Below are positions 17,580-29,500 of a stretch of 64,000 nt of DNA, in pieces. This DNA is from Apus apus (Eukaryota; Chordata; Aves; Apodiformes; Apodidae), in the NCBI RefSeq assembly GCF_020740795.1, contig NC_067295.1, positions 1,488,501 through 1,552,500 of the forward strand, in the 5' to 3' direction. Within the stretch, counting starts at the first letter, position 1. Each line of letters begins with the position of its first letter. The position numbers and the translations under genes were made by a program. The notes below the pieces were generated by a model, which was given only the letters and a program-made list of their open reading frames with translations, was not told the DNA's origin and did not search any database.

Positions 17580-19107
17580 CGCCGACGGTGCTGCCGAGGG
17601 AATGCGGGAAGCAGCTCAGCTCCCAGCCAGCTCGAGGCACAGCCTGTCCCTGCCTTGGTCCTGCCTTCCCCATCAGCACTGCCACCAGCGGGAGCGCGGT
17701 GTGTCCCCAAGGACCTTGTCACCGCCCTGCTGTTGGGGCCATGGTGCTGGCAGTGACGGGAGGCTCGTGGCATTCCCGGTGCTTCCTCGCTGCGATGGGA
17801 TGGAGAAGGCACTGCGGTGGGATGACCTCAGTGATGGTGTGTGGGAACCTGCCTGTATAACGAGGATAAACCTCAGCCAGGCAATTAGCAGCGAGGCCTC
17901 CGAGAACCCAGAGCCATGAGCCAGGTCTGCAGGGAAACAAGGGGGACTTTCCTGCACCAGGACATGAGGTTGGTCCCGGTGCAGGGCTGGGAGGAGGGGT
18001 GTGATGCCAGCGGGCGGGATGCTCTGACTCCTCTAATATTTCCACTCGATCACTGTGGTTTGGCCCTTGCTTAATGCAGCGCATGGCTCTGACAAGAAGC
18101 CCGAGCTGTGGCTGCGGCTCAGCAGAAGGATGCTCTGGAAGCAGGGGCTTGCTGATCTCTGTTTTTACTGGAGGGGCACAAAAGTTTTCCTAACACGTCA
18201 AGTTTCCGTAGCCCTAAGGCTGTCCCCAGCCATGACCAAGTGTCACCCTGTCCCAAAAAGCCACTGTGATCCCTCCATCTCTTCAACCCTGCCGAAACCG
18301 TGGGGCTGGCTCTGCTCCCTTCCCCTTGCAGCATCCCTGCAGCAGGAACGGGGACACCGTCCCGCGGGAGCCGGGGCTGGGCAGGTCCCCTCCGCCGGCG
18401 GGCGCTGCCGTACGCCCGGGATCCGCACCTCCCGGGATCCGCTTCTCCCGGGATCTCCAAAGCCCCGCACTCCCACGCCTTCCTTACGGGCTGCGCCGCG
18501 GCTGCCTCCGGCGCGTTTATGTTATCTCACGCTTTGTGGCTTTTGCTTTGCTTCTGATTCACAGGGAGTCACTTGCTAGCCCCAAAGAGCTTGCAGGTGA
18601 TCCCTGCCGTGATTCCCAGCCCCCCGGCCGAACCCCCGGCTGCGGGGCTGGTGCCAGTGCTGGCACCATCGGCACCCTCCGGCAGACGGGGCGGTCCGGG
18701 GCACGGCGTGAAACAACAAAACGGGGAGAAAGCAGAGAGAAACGAGCAGCAGAGCCGTGCCTGGAAAGGGATCCCCTCCCCGACACCGTGGGGTACGCCT
18801 CCCGGCCAAGTATGGCAGGTGGGGGGCAGTGGGGATCGCCGCTTGCCCCCCATCACACGCGGTTCCCGGTGGCCCCGTGCCACACTCGTCCCCGGTATCC
18901 CCAGAGCTGCCCCTCCCAGCCCTCAGTCGTGCTCACCAGGAGCTCCCGGGGCTGGTCCTCGGCTGGTCCTGCCCGGCCACTGCTCCCCGTCCTGGGCGGG
19001 CTCGGGGGATTCCGGCTCCCCTGTCCCTGGGGAGGGCTCGGGGCTCCGCTCCGCCGTGCCTGGCTTTGTGTTCCCACCGCGCCGCTGTCTGTGGGTTTTA
19101 AAAGCTA

Positions 19108-19137
19108 AGATTAAAAAAAAAAAAAAAAAAAAAAAGA
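19108..19137. repeat. Poly(A) run of about 24
   Basis: A nearly pure A tract preceded by AAGATT. No recognised SINE, LINE or gene copy lies upstream, so it may be a simple slippage tract rather than a retroposon tail. Confidence 0.7.
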
Positions 19138-19626
19138 CGATGACTGTTTCCTGAGAGACCATTAGCACAGTGGAAGACAGAGATAATAATAGCCCGGGTT
19201 TGTATGGGAGTTTTCATCTGTCAGGGACAAGTACAGCGGGGGCTACAGAGATGCTGCTGAAACGCAGCCACCTCTGGGAGTGTGGGTGGCTGGGAGGGTG
19301 GGGAGCACTAGGGTGGGCCCTGCTGGGTGCCACGGCTGGACCACCAGCCCCCCGAGATGAAGTGTCCCGAGATGGAGCAGCCCCAATGAAGGTTTTGCTG
19401 CTGGTTCAGGCTTCAGAGAGCACATCTGGAGCCCAGAGGAACCCCTGGAGCCTCCTTGGTGCCGGTGCTAACCCACCTTCCAGCCCCACACGTCCCCAGT
19501 CTGTGACCATGGGCACGTGCAGGGCAGGGAGGTTCTCTTCGCTCTTTATGGGATAAATGGAATGTGAAGGTCCTTGTAAGTATTTTCATCAAATGTCAGG
19601 GCCAAGCTGGGTGGGCATGGCTGGGG

Positions 19627-19660
19627 GAGGGATGGATGGATGGATGGGTGGATGGACGGA
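19627..19660. repeat. GATG microsatellite
   Basis: GGATGGATGGATGGATGGG followed by GTGGATGGACGG: short, imperfect tetranucleotide array. Confidence 0.8.
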
Positions 19661-21699
19661 GAAGGATGGAGACGATAGCAGCTTCAGATGTCGTGCTTGG
19701 GACACCTGGCCCAGGAAGGCCACATCTTTGCAGAGCCTCAAAAGCTGCCAGTGCCCCAGCTGGGCAGGGACACAAGGTCCCAACAACTGCTGACCCCCCT
19801 CGCCACTCTGGAAAACACCAAAGCCATAAAAATCAAAAAGGTTCTCCGCTCAACCCAGATTCCAAATTTCTGCTCCTTGCTCTAGTTCAAACTTGGACCT
19901 GATGTGACACAGAGACAAGACAAAATCTCCACACACCAGGGTCTGCCCCATCAGTGCCCTGAGCCCTTGCTCCCAGGTGGCACTGCCCAACTAGTGTTTG
20001 CTTTTGTTGGGAAATCAGGGAAAGTTAATTGAAAAAATAATTCCCAGAGCCTCTCCAGTTAATTAGAGGTGGCAAAGGGCTGGCACTGCTGGCAGGGATG
20101 GTGGCACAGCTCTGCCTGGGCACAGAGGAGGCTCTCATTGCCCAGCCAAATGAGCTGGAAATCCCTTCCCTAATTATCTCCACAATACACGAGTACAGAA
20201 ACAAAACTGCTGTGGTTATTTGTGCTGTAACTGGAGACCTCTCAGCATCACCCCATGATTTGGGATCTTGGGGCTTGGAATAACGTCCTGCTGCAACCTC
20301 AAGGCAGAGCTGTGGGAATGGGCAGGGCAGCTCCCTCTGCTGCTCCCGCCTCCCCAGCACATCGCTCCTTCTCAGGGGGGTTACTGGGGGATACGGGAAC
20401 GAACTGCTCTGGGTGGCTGTGCCTGCTGGGATGGTCGGAACCAGCCAACCTCAGCACCCAGCTCCAGCACCTGGTTTGGTCCCCCAGTCCCAAAGTCCCC
20501 CTGCTCCTCTGTGCTGCCCCAGACTTGCGCTCAACCTTTCCACTGCTACAGCCTTTGCTTTGCCCCCCTGTCTCAGCTTTCCCCTTCCTCTGCTCATCTT
20601 CCTGATACCTTCACATCCCACATGATGGGGCCCTGGCAGCTCCCAGCCCTGGTGTCACCAGGACACAGGCCAGGGGAAGGACCCAGCCGGTTTGTTAACG
20701 CAGCCATCATGTCACTGCCTGCATCCTGGTTAGCAGCAGATGTCCAGGTGGGCAATGCTGCCAAGACACACGGTCCTGACGGCTGCTGTGGCTCCTTCCA
20801 CTGCCTGAAAATCTGCATCCTGACAGTGTATGTGGCCTTGGAGTCTATCTGGAGCCTTTCCCGACACCCTGCTCCTCTGATCTTTGTGGATGATAAAGGA
20901 GATGCTTTCAAACCAGCAGCACATCACCTGTTCTCCAGGCGGTGACACAGCCCATCCTTGGCGTCCCACCACCCCGCGGTGCTGCAGCCAGAGCCTGTCC
21001 CCTCCCTGCCCAGCCGCCTGCCACAAATCATCAATCCCCGGGGCGGGAGCAGGGAGCTCAGCCCGCCCGAGATGAAAGCCTGACCTAATTCAAAGCGGCA
21101 GCATCCAGCGGGCAGGAGCCCCGCTGGCCCCACGCGGGGGTTTCCACACTGGGCACAGCCCCGGGGTGAGCTCCTGGCTGATGGACACGTCTCTTGGCGT
21201 TAGGAAACAGGGATCCCTAATGGGATGGGTCCAGGGACACATCGCTGCAGGGCTCTGACAGCAGGGTTGGCTCCTTGGGACAGTTCGCAGCTTCTATCTT
21301 GAAGGGCTCTGGTATTTTTGCTCTTGCACCAAGGAAGGTGCGATTCCTGCCACATCCCGCTGGATGAGGACCCCTCCAAGGATTCTCAGATGAAACTAGG
21401 GAGGAAGAGACTTGTGGTGCCTTTTATTTTTTTTGGGAGGGAGAAGGAAAAGGAAGCCGCATGCAGCTCGTCGCCTCCCGGAGCCTGCCAAGGAGCTGCT
21501 GCCTGCAGTTCACCTTCAGAGCCCGCACCTTGCCGCATGCCGGGCCGCTGCCACCTCCCCCAGGAGCCCCGAGAGGGGACCGAGCTCAGCCCCCGCATCG
21601 CCCCTGGCTCCGGGGGTGGCGGGAAGGGTGGTCCACGCTGCTGAGACCCTGGTGTGGGTGCGGTGGGGAATCCCCCAGCTGGTCCTAAGAGCTGCCCAA

Positions 21700-22600
21700 G
21701 CTCCATCACCCGTCCCCTCCCCGAGGGTCCCCCGCTCTCGCAGCACCGGTACCTGAGCCAGGCGGGAGGTCCCGGTGAACCGGGGAAGGGTCGGTCCTGG
21801 TGCTGGAGGAGGCTGAGAGATCCCGGTGCTGCCGGGGAGACGGGCTGGTTCCGGGAGAGAACCGGGGGGGGGAGGGTGACGGGAGGCTCAGCCCCGTTGG
21901 CCGGGGAGGACCGGACCCTTGCACCAGGGAAAAAGAGCTGGTGCCGGTGCTGGCGGAGGCCGGCCGGTCCTGATCCAAGGACTGATGCCGGTGCCGAGAG
22001 AGAAGAGACGGTGTCGCTAACGGTGTCGGAGCCGGTGCTGGAGGCGGAGGGTGCGTCTTGTTCCCTGTGTCGGTTTGGATCTCACCGCTGCCGGTGCCGG
22101 AGCATCCGCAGGACCGTGCGGGCTCCGCGCTCCGCCCCGCTCCCCCCGCCCATCCCCGCGCCCCTCCCGCTACCCCCTCCCCCCCCCCCCGGCATCCGCG
22201 GGGGCTGCGGGGCCCGGGGCTTCCCACGGCGGGCGGAGGGGGCGGGACCCCCCGGGCACCGGGACCCCCCCGGTACCGCCTGCCCCGCAGCGCCCCCTGT
22301 CGGCCCCGGGGGGCGGGGGCGGGGCCGGGGCGGGGCCGGGGGAGCGGAACCGGGCCGGGGCGGCGGGCGCAGCCATGTCCTTCTGCTCCTTCCTGGGGGG
22401 AGAGGTCTTCAAGGACCATTTCCAGCCGGGTGAGCGGGGTCGGGGGAGCGGGTGGGGCTTCCTCGGGGGGTCCTGGAGGTTCCCCGGGGGGTCGGCGGGG
22501 TTCCCCTCCTCCCCTTAGGGTGGGAAAACGGGCAGGGGGGGTCGGTCCTCGGGTTGGGGAGGTGGGGTTGTGCTTCCCGTCAGGTATCCTACACCAGCGG
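21700..22600 (+). promoter_or_regulatory. MSRB1 CpG island promoter
   Basis: Strongly CpG-rich block ending in MSRB1 exon 1. At 22308-22342, closely spaced GGGGC and GGGGCC runs give several GC-box (Sp1/KLF) matches and a G-quadruplex-forming pattern just upstream of the ATG. No TATA box was seen. The island may also drive the divergent TEX2-like gene if that gene's first exon lies near it; this is inference. Confidence 0.75.
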
Positions 22601-24152
22601 GGACCGGGCTGGGAGTCCCTGGTCTGGGGTCTTTGTTGGGGGAGGCCCCCGTGTGGGGAGGGGGGGATGCTGCCTGCGCAGGGGGGTCTCTGTAAGGGCT
22701 GGGGGGGAAGGGCTGGCCCTTCCTGCAGAGGAGCCCCCGTAGGGGATGTGGGTCTTGCCCCACGTCCCAAAAGCTCCCGCTGGCCTGCCTGGCACTGGCC
22801 CAGGCGGGCAAAGTCCAGCGTGCCCCGTGTCACCCTGCTGAGTGCCCCCCCAGCTCTGTGCGCTGGCTGGGGAGCGGGGCAGGGGGGCTACCCCAGCACT
22901 GACCACTCTCTCTCCCCCCTCCCCAGGCATCTACGTCTGTGCCAAGTGTGGCCATGAGCTGTTCTCCAGCCGTGCCAAGTACGAGCACTCCTCGCCGTGG
23001 CCCGCCTTCACCGACACGCTGCGCCCGGACAGCGTGGCCAAGCGGGAGGAGCGCCCGGGGGCTCTGAAGGTGCCGATTTGCTCCCCGAAACCTTTGGGAA
23101 GCAGCAAAAAAACCCAAAACCCCACAAAACCCACCCCAAACCGACCCCGCGGGCTTTTTTCTCACGAGCCTGTCTGCTTTCCCACCCCCCCCTTGCATTT
23201 CTAGGTGTCTTGTGGCAAGTGTGGCAACGGGCTGGGCCACGAGTTCCTCAACGACGGGCCGAAGAGGGGGCAGTCCCGCTTCTGAATATTCAGCAGCTCG
23301 CTGAAGTTTGTCCCAAAAGGTAAAGGCTGCAGCTTGGCAGCTGTTTTCAGCCCATGGAGTGATTTTTGGGGAAGCTGCTGATAGCCCAGCTGGGCTGAGT
23401 GCTCTGCCCCCAGCAGGGCGTTGCTGGCCCTTCAGATAAGCCGAGGAGCTGCTCACAACCTCAGCAGATCTCACACGTGCCAGTCTGCTCAGCTTGGCAG
23501 GGACTCCCAGACCTTCCGTGGTGAACCAGTTGGCCAGCAGTGTGCCCAGGTGGCCAAGAAGGCCACCAGCATCCTGGCTTGTATCAGCACTAGTGTGGCC
23601 AGCAGGAGCAGGGCAGGGATCATCCCCCAGTGCTGGGCACTGGTGAGGGGGCACCTTCAATCCTGGGGTCAGTTCTGGGCTCCTCACTGCCAGAAGGGCA
23701 TTGAGGGGCTGGAGCACATCCAGAGAAGCTGGGGAAGGGTCTGGAGCAGAAGTCTTCCAAGGAGCAGCTGAGGGAACTTGGGGTGTTCAGCCTGGAGCAA
23801 AGGAGGCTGAGGGAACACCTCGGTCTCTACAGCTGCCCGAGGGGAGGTTGGTCTCTTCTCCCAGGGGATCAGTGGAGAAAGGCAAGGGCTTCTTGTGCCA
23901 TTTGCTTCCCCAGGGTCAGAACAAGGCTAAAGGAGGCCAAGGTCAGGGCAGCAGCCTGGCCATGTCTTCCTGTCCTGCTTGTCAGGCTGCAATGCTTGTG
24001 AGGTGTTGGTGGTGTGTAGCAAAAGAAAAATAAATACAAATAATATTAAAAAATAATAAAAGGGGCTGGTGGTTCTGGAACCAGAAACATGAGCCCTGCT
24101 TTTGCCTCCCCCTCTTTTAGGCAAAGCAGACAAGGACCTGAAGGAGAAGTAA
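22375..24152 (+). CDS. MSRB1: Methionine-R-sulfoxide reductase B1, selenoprotein (SelR/SelX)
   Basis: Cytosolic and nuclear enzyme that reduces methionine-R-sulfoxide in proteins, including actin. Exons are 22375-22429, 22927-23069, 23205-23319 and 24121-24152, giving 114 residues (human 116). It starts [19 protein letters not shown]. The zinc-binding pairs are Cys23/Cys26 (YVCAKC) and Cys69/Cys72 (SCGKC), and the likely resolving Cys4 is present. The TGA at 23283-23285 falls exactly at the catalytic selenocysteine, in [16 protein letters not shown], and the reading frame continues in family sequence on both sides, so it is Sec93 and not a stop. The TAA at 24150-24152 ends the protein. A SECIS element is present 570 bases downstream. 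A naive gene finder would truncate the protein at the TGA. Confidence 0.98.
23519..24005 (+). repeat. Diverged CR1 LINE 3' portion in MSRB1 intron 3
   Basis: GTGGCCAAGAAGGCCACCAGCATCCTGGCT-like sequence, then ATTGAGGGGCTGGAGCACAT, GGGTGTTCAGCCTGGAGCAA and AGGAGGCTGAGGGAACACCT. These are the CR1 ORF2 end and 3' region in order on the plus strand, with many substitutions. It is followed by an A/T-rich stretch (24020-24060). Confidence 0.85.
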
Positions 24153-24714
24153 GCGAGCTGCCCCTCCCAACACGCTGCTGATGGGCTGATCCCGCGTTCA
24201 CACCTTGGGGCGTCTGGTCAAGGGGGCACCAGGAGCCAGAGAAACCCCGAAGAGGCTCCTGGTTTCCCCAGCCAGTTCCCTCTTTGGGGCTGCTCCAGTC
24301 CAGGGTGCCAGGAGGAGCCGGGGGGAGGGAAGGGGACTGGGGTTGCTGGAGCTCTGCGCTTGCTGCCTGTGGGTTGTGACCTTGTGTGTGTTTCACAGGA
24401 ACGGGGGTGGTGCAAAGGCTGCAGCTCCTCCTCTTACCCCTTCCCCAGCAATCCCTGGCACCCTCCCCTCTGCCGTCAGCAGCTCCTGCCGGGTCCCTGG
24501 GGCTCCAGCCCAGCCTCCTGCCTTGCTCAGCTCCTCGGGGGTTTGGCTGTTGAACCAGCCGAGCCGGGACACTCTCCAGATCGTAGCCGGGAGGGGCGGA
24601 TTCCTCCGTGGCACTGATGCAATCCAGAGTGGATCTGCTGGCATTTCCAAGGAGTAACGCTGGATTAGCTGAGGTCAGAGCCCGGGTTAATCTCTGGTGC
24701 TATTCTGGGCGGGG

Positions 24715-24775
24715 ATCATGGTATGAATTGCCCTATATAAACCCTTCCAGGATGCTAGGGCAAAGATGTTTTTAT
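24715..24775 (+). promoter_or_regulatory. SECIS element in the MSRB1 3' UTR
   Basis: The 5' core ATGA is at 24723-24726 and the 3' core GA at 24765-24766 (AGAT). Between them TTGCCCTA (24728-24735) is an exact inverted complement of TAGGGCAA (24756-24763), giving an 8-bp stem. The unpaired AAA of the apical loop (24739-24741) lies 12 bases after the ATGA, the usual spacing. The loop could fold an extra mini-stem (CC with GG), as in form 2 SECIS. The element recruits SBP2 and the Sec elongation factor so that the UGA at 23283 is read as selenocysteine. Confidence 0.9.
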
Positions 24776-25226
24776 GATCCCGCTGGAGAGCATCCAGGTG
24801 TTTTACCCCTCTGCCCATTTTGCACACAGTAGAGACAGTTCTAGATTTCCCGTGTCCTCTGGGCTCGATTCTGACTTGGCCTTACACCACATTTATCACT
24901 GTGCTGTTGACTCCAGAGGCACTGGTGGTTCCTCCTTGCTGGTGCAAGGGAGGCCAACGTCGGGCTCAGGGGCTGCACTTGGCACAACTCAGGCTTTAGG
25001 AATCACATTTACATTCCCTCTGCACTCAGAAGGGCTGGGACACTGATTTCTCCTCAATTCAGCACCTGATTCGTGGCCTTCCCTCCTTGTCCTCCAAACC
25101 AAATCCTCTTCGAAATCAATTTATTTTCCATCAATCTCACCATTAGGAGAGCACTGATGAAAAGAGCAACATGCCAGCTTGTTACCTGGTGCTCACTGCT
25201 GGTCCTGTACCTCTTCCAATACTGCA

Positions 25227-25232
25227 AATAAA
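25227..25232 (+). terminator. MSRB1 polyadenylation signal
   Basis: AATAAA about 1.07 kb after the stop. It is the first canonical signal downstream of the SECIS, so the SECIS is included in the mRNA. Confidence 0.75.
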
Positions 25233-26501
25233 GCACTGATTCACTGTGTTGGAGAAATCACCTCTGTTCTTAAAAGCACTGTTGTTGGCCTCCCAGTGCA
25301 TCTGCCCTGGGGTTCCTTCTCTGCTGGGTCTGCCCAGTGCTGGGTGCAGGGGTGGGGAGGCTGCCCAGGGGTGGGCTGTGTGCAAGGTGGGCACACATGT
25401 GGGTGCAAACACAGGCACAAAGCCCTGGCCAGAAGCTGAGAGCAGATTTCACCTGGAATCTCTGCCTCCAGCTGCAGACCCGATGACCTGAGGTGTGGAC
25501 ACCCTGTCTCACATCCAGTGTGGTCTCATCACCCAGGGAGTTGGCCTGAGGTCAATGTGTGTGATTTTTATCCTGTTTTTGTTACCATTACCCCAGGTTT
25601 TGCTGTGTGAAAGGGGGATGCTGATGTACTGGAGGCCTTTGGCCATTCCCAGGGTCAAAGCTTTCCTTGGGGATGGTTGTGAACTGGACCAAAAGGAATT
25701 TTTTCCCAACTGAAGCTAATTTTATCTTGTACCATAGCATGTTCTTGGTACTTCCTGGGCTGTCAGGATTTTCTGGGCAGAGGGGATGTGAGTTTTAGCA
25801 GTGTCTCACAATAGTTCCCCTGCATGGAGTCTGCAGGACTGGTACCTACAGCCCTTCTCTGCCTCCCAGACATCTCCTCAACCCTTAGCATTGGATACTG
25901 GGATCATGGAGGCTGGAGACTCGAGCTGAGCTTTGCCCGACTCCAGTTCCCTCCTCCAAGGGGTTAAAGTTTGCTTGGAGCCAGGAGCCAGGTCTCCTCC
26001 TGCCCTGCCTCTGGCTCCTGCCCCGCTGCTGTCCCCGGGAACGGGACAACCTCTGCCTCTAATTATTAATCAGGTCCCAGCCTGAGGGTTCAAGCTCCTT
26101 TTCAACCCGTTAAGCCCCTGATCGGCTGCTTTGCCCCTGGTTTGGCTGCACAAACTGCCCCTTTGCTGCCCAGCCGGGAGCATCCACCTCTGGGACACCT
26201 CCCACCCCGTTGCCCCTAGGAATGAGGGTAGTTTTTTCGGGGGGTGGGGGGGGATTTCCTCGGAGATGCTGCAGTGGAAGGAAACCTCCCGGGAATGCCG
26301 GTGGCGATGATTTCTGCCGCTGGTGGGGAGCCAGCCGTGCTCCCGCGCTTTCCTTGCAGTTCATGGATGCGGGCACGGGAGGGTGCAAGTGCTTTTCCCA
26401 ACCCTTCCCCAGGCCCTGCAGGGAGGGAAAGGATGGGTGCTGGGGTGGACAAGGTGGTGCCTCCCCTTTCTGTGCCTCTTTAGCAAGGAAAATCACCTGG
26501 A

Positions 26502-26539
26502 GCAAAATAAAATGAAATAAAATGAAATAAAATAAAATC
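26502..26539 (+). repeat. AAAAT/AAATG microsatellite
   Basis: AAAATAAAATGAAATAAAAT units repeated imperfectly for about 38 bases. Confidence 0.85.
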
Positions 26540-29500
26540 ATCTGGATAGTTTTAATAGGGATGAGACGTTTTTCCGGGAAATCTGCCCGGAACCAGCAAT
26601 GCCAGCGGGGGGTTTGGCCAGGGCTGTCGGCAATGCCTGGTGCTGAGGGTGCAGGATGCGATCCCTCAGGGGCAGATCCCATCCCTGCCCCTTCCCAGCT
26701 CCTCCGAGCACCCCTGGGCACCCGAGGGTCCCTCCTGCTCCCCAGGATCCCTGCGGGTGCTCTGGAGCTGCTCGGTGGCACCGGCATCCCAGCCCTCCCT
26801 GCCCTCCCTCCCCCTCTCGTTATCCCACTAATGACAATTCTGCCTCAATAAGAGGATTTTGCTCAGCGGGGCAGGAGCGGCCCCACACCAGCCTCGTGGC
26901 TTTACTGCCAGAAATCGAATTACATTGCCAGGCCGAGGCAAACTTCCCTGGCTGTTTAAAAAATCATTCATTTCCTCGGCCGTAGCCTCCAGCTGACCTC
27001 CTCCTTTCATGTTTTCAGTTTCTTATTTGCACGCCACGAAGAGGAGCTGCCTCTTTGACCCTCCGCAGGATGGCCCCGGCGGGCGGCAGAGCAGCCAGAG
27101 CCCAGCGAGATGCAGATTAATTCTCCTCGTAAAGACAAGCCCCGTAGAAATTACGTTACGCAAGGAAAAAGAAGGCATTAGGAAGCTCTAATTACTGTTA
27201 TTCCCTGGAGCCTGTGGGAGGAGCGAGCCGGCTGGCCAGGCAGCACCCGCCTGCTCCTACCTGGAATTGCCATTTGTATTTCAAGTGGGCTGCCCGGCCT
27301 CGCAGGGATGGATCCTTCTTTTCTATTTGTGTGGTTTTATTTCATTTTATCCTTCGATCAACAGGTTTCCCCCCTCCAGCTGAGCCTGTGGGCTCCCCGT
27401 GCTGGCAGGCCCACGGGCAGGGTGGGATGCTGAGGGCAGGAGGGGCTGTAAACATGCACCAAGACCACGAAAAAAACACTTTTGGGGTTTTTCACATTGG
27501 GGTATCCCTTGGGGAGGGGGCAGGGCCTGGCTCAGGGGGCCTTGCACAGGTGAACCGGTGCTTTTGGCTCCAGACTGCCCCCTGATTCTTGCCAGGGTCC
27601 CATCTCAGTGACAGGGTCTGGAGCATCACTTTGCTCAAAAGGAATAACTTGAATTGCTTGGGGGAGGGCTGTGAAAATGCAGGAAGGGCCAGGGCTGATT
27701 TTGTGTCAATTACAGAAAATAAATGGATGGTAATCTAAAAATACTGCACCCCCCCTGGCTTCCCCAGGCAAGGGGGTGCCTTGCCCCTCCACCTGCTCCA
27801 CCCTGGGAGCTCACCTGTCCCTCAGCACATCCAGCAAGAGCTGGAGAACATTAAATTATTCCACTTCATTCACTCATAATGACTTAATCTCTCTCTATTC
27901 TGAGTGGGAATATTCCCCTATTCCCACCCCGAGGGGCTGCTTGCCTGGCAGGGGACAACTGCTGACCTTATTTCTGAGGTTTATTTCAGTGAGCTGAACC
28001 TCCCAGAGCCACAAGGTGGGGAAATTAGTTTTCAGTTTGTGGTGTGTGTAAATTAGGGAGATAATGACTGAAAACACTCAGAGCGAGTCTGAGCGTGCAG
28101 GAAAAATGCTTTGCCCAGGGAAAATTCAAATCTTTCCTTCTTTTTTTTTTTTTTTGTCTTCCTGGCTGTTGAGCTCCGACTCTGTAGTGCAATTAGTGAG
28201 GGTTTATTTGTTAATCAGTCACACTCAGACATTTTTGCTTTGGGGTCTTATCTCATGCTCCCAAGTGCACATTCGCTTCCAGCCATGATCTTCACTTTTG
28301 ATGTAGGAGATTCCCATTCTGGGATGGCTGTGGGTGCATCCCATGGGTGCATCCCATGGGTGCCACATGCTCCTGAGCTCAGCAGGGGCTGTGACAGGGG
28401 CTGATGCCAGTGCTGCCCTTCCCATGCCCAAAGAGCCATGTCCACTGCGGGCTCCATCCTCAGCCCAAGCGTGTCCCAAATTTTCAGGGGTGGTTTTCCC
28501 TTCCTGGGTTCCCCAGAGTCTGCCCAGGGTGGGAAAATTGCCCACCCTCCCATGCCATGGGTGCAGCCAGAGCCTGTGCCAGCCTCCCAAATGGCCCTGC
28601 CAGCCTGGGGGTGCCCACAACACTGCTGCCCTGCCTGTGCCCCAGCGTGGAGCTGGATGAACCGTCCCCAAATCACATCTTCCCTGTGAGCCTGGGGAAA
28701 GGGCCCACCAGGAAAAGCTGCTCTGGAATGTTCCAGCATCGATCCAGCACCATGGCTACTCCTGTGGCTGCTCCCGTGGCCACCTTGGTGGGCCACAACC
28801 AAAACCCCACCATTTTTGGGCCCTGCCCAGCCAGGGTTCTCCTCTCTGCCATCCTCGTGGCTCACTCTTTTAAGCAATACACTTTACTGTCTACAATAAT
28901 GATTTGTTGCTTGTAAAACCACCGTGATTAACTACAGTTTAGCCTCCTGGTTTCATGTCTTATCACGTTTCATCTCACACAAAAGACATTTACAGTCTAT
29001 TTTCAACTTCAAAGCAAATGCTTCTCGTGTGAGCATTAAGGAAGGCAAATATTTAAGCAGAACCTGTATGGTATTAGTGTCTCTTGATGTTCCCTGCTGA
29101 GTGAGGATTGATGGCTGCCTCAAAAGGCAGGTTTTTCCTATTGTTTTATGCACCAGTGATTAATATTTCATGTTCCCACTGTTATATATTTGCTGGTTGG
29201 CACTGGCCTACCCTGACAGTGCTTTCTTCATGTCTTACATGTCCTGTCTTTATGCACTTCAATAGAGGACGTGTGACTCTTGGCAGGGTCCTTTGGGTTT
29301 ATTGAAGCCTCCTGCCTGAGTTTTTTGAATTGAGCCCATCTTGATGGCATTAGGGGGGGATAGCATGTTCTCCTTCTCCATCCATACTCCTGCCCTGCCA
29401 CTTCAGGGTGCTCGGACCCCTTTGCTGCTCTGGTTTTGGTTGGGTGCTGCAGGCTGGGGACCCTCCTGGATGGGGACAGTGGGCAGGATGACAACAGCCT

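Larger units (their letters stand above)
17591..22374. other. Region between the divergent TEX2-like gene and MSRB1
   Basis: About 4.8 kb without a coding exon that I can support. It must contain the 5' untranslated exon(s) and promoter of the TEX2-like gene. GC-rich stretches at 18350-18520 and 18850-19080 are possible sites, but no exon border could be chosen. It also has an A24 run at about 19112 and a GATG repeat at 19627. From about 21700 it merges into the MSRB1 CpG island. Confidence 0.55.

Noticed and set aside
16608-17756. 382-residue plus-strand open frame
   Set aside because: Antisense shadow of the large first coding exon of the TEX2-like gene.
21706-22833. 375-residue minus-strand open frame over the MSRB1 promoter
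   Set aside because: Chance frame in a CpG island, Pro/Arg/Gly-rich, overlapping MSRB1 exon 1 in antisense.
23283-23285. TGA read as a premature stop making MSRB1 a pseudogene
   Set aside because: It is at the catalytic selenocysteine position, downstream frame and splicing are intact, and a SECIS is present.
24718-24770. CCTATATAAACCC as a TATA-box promoter
   Set aside because: It lies within the MSRB1 3' UTR and is fully explained by the SECIS stem and loop.
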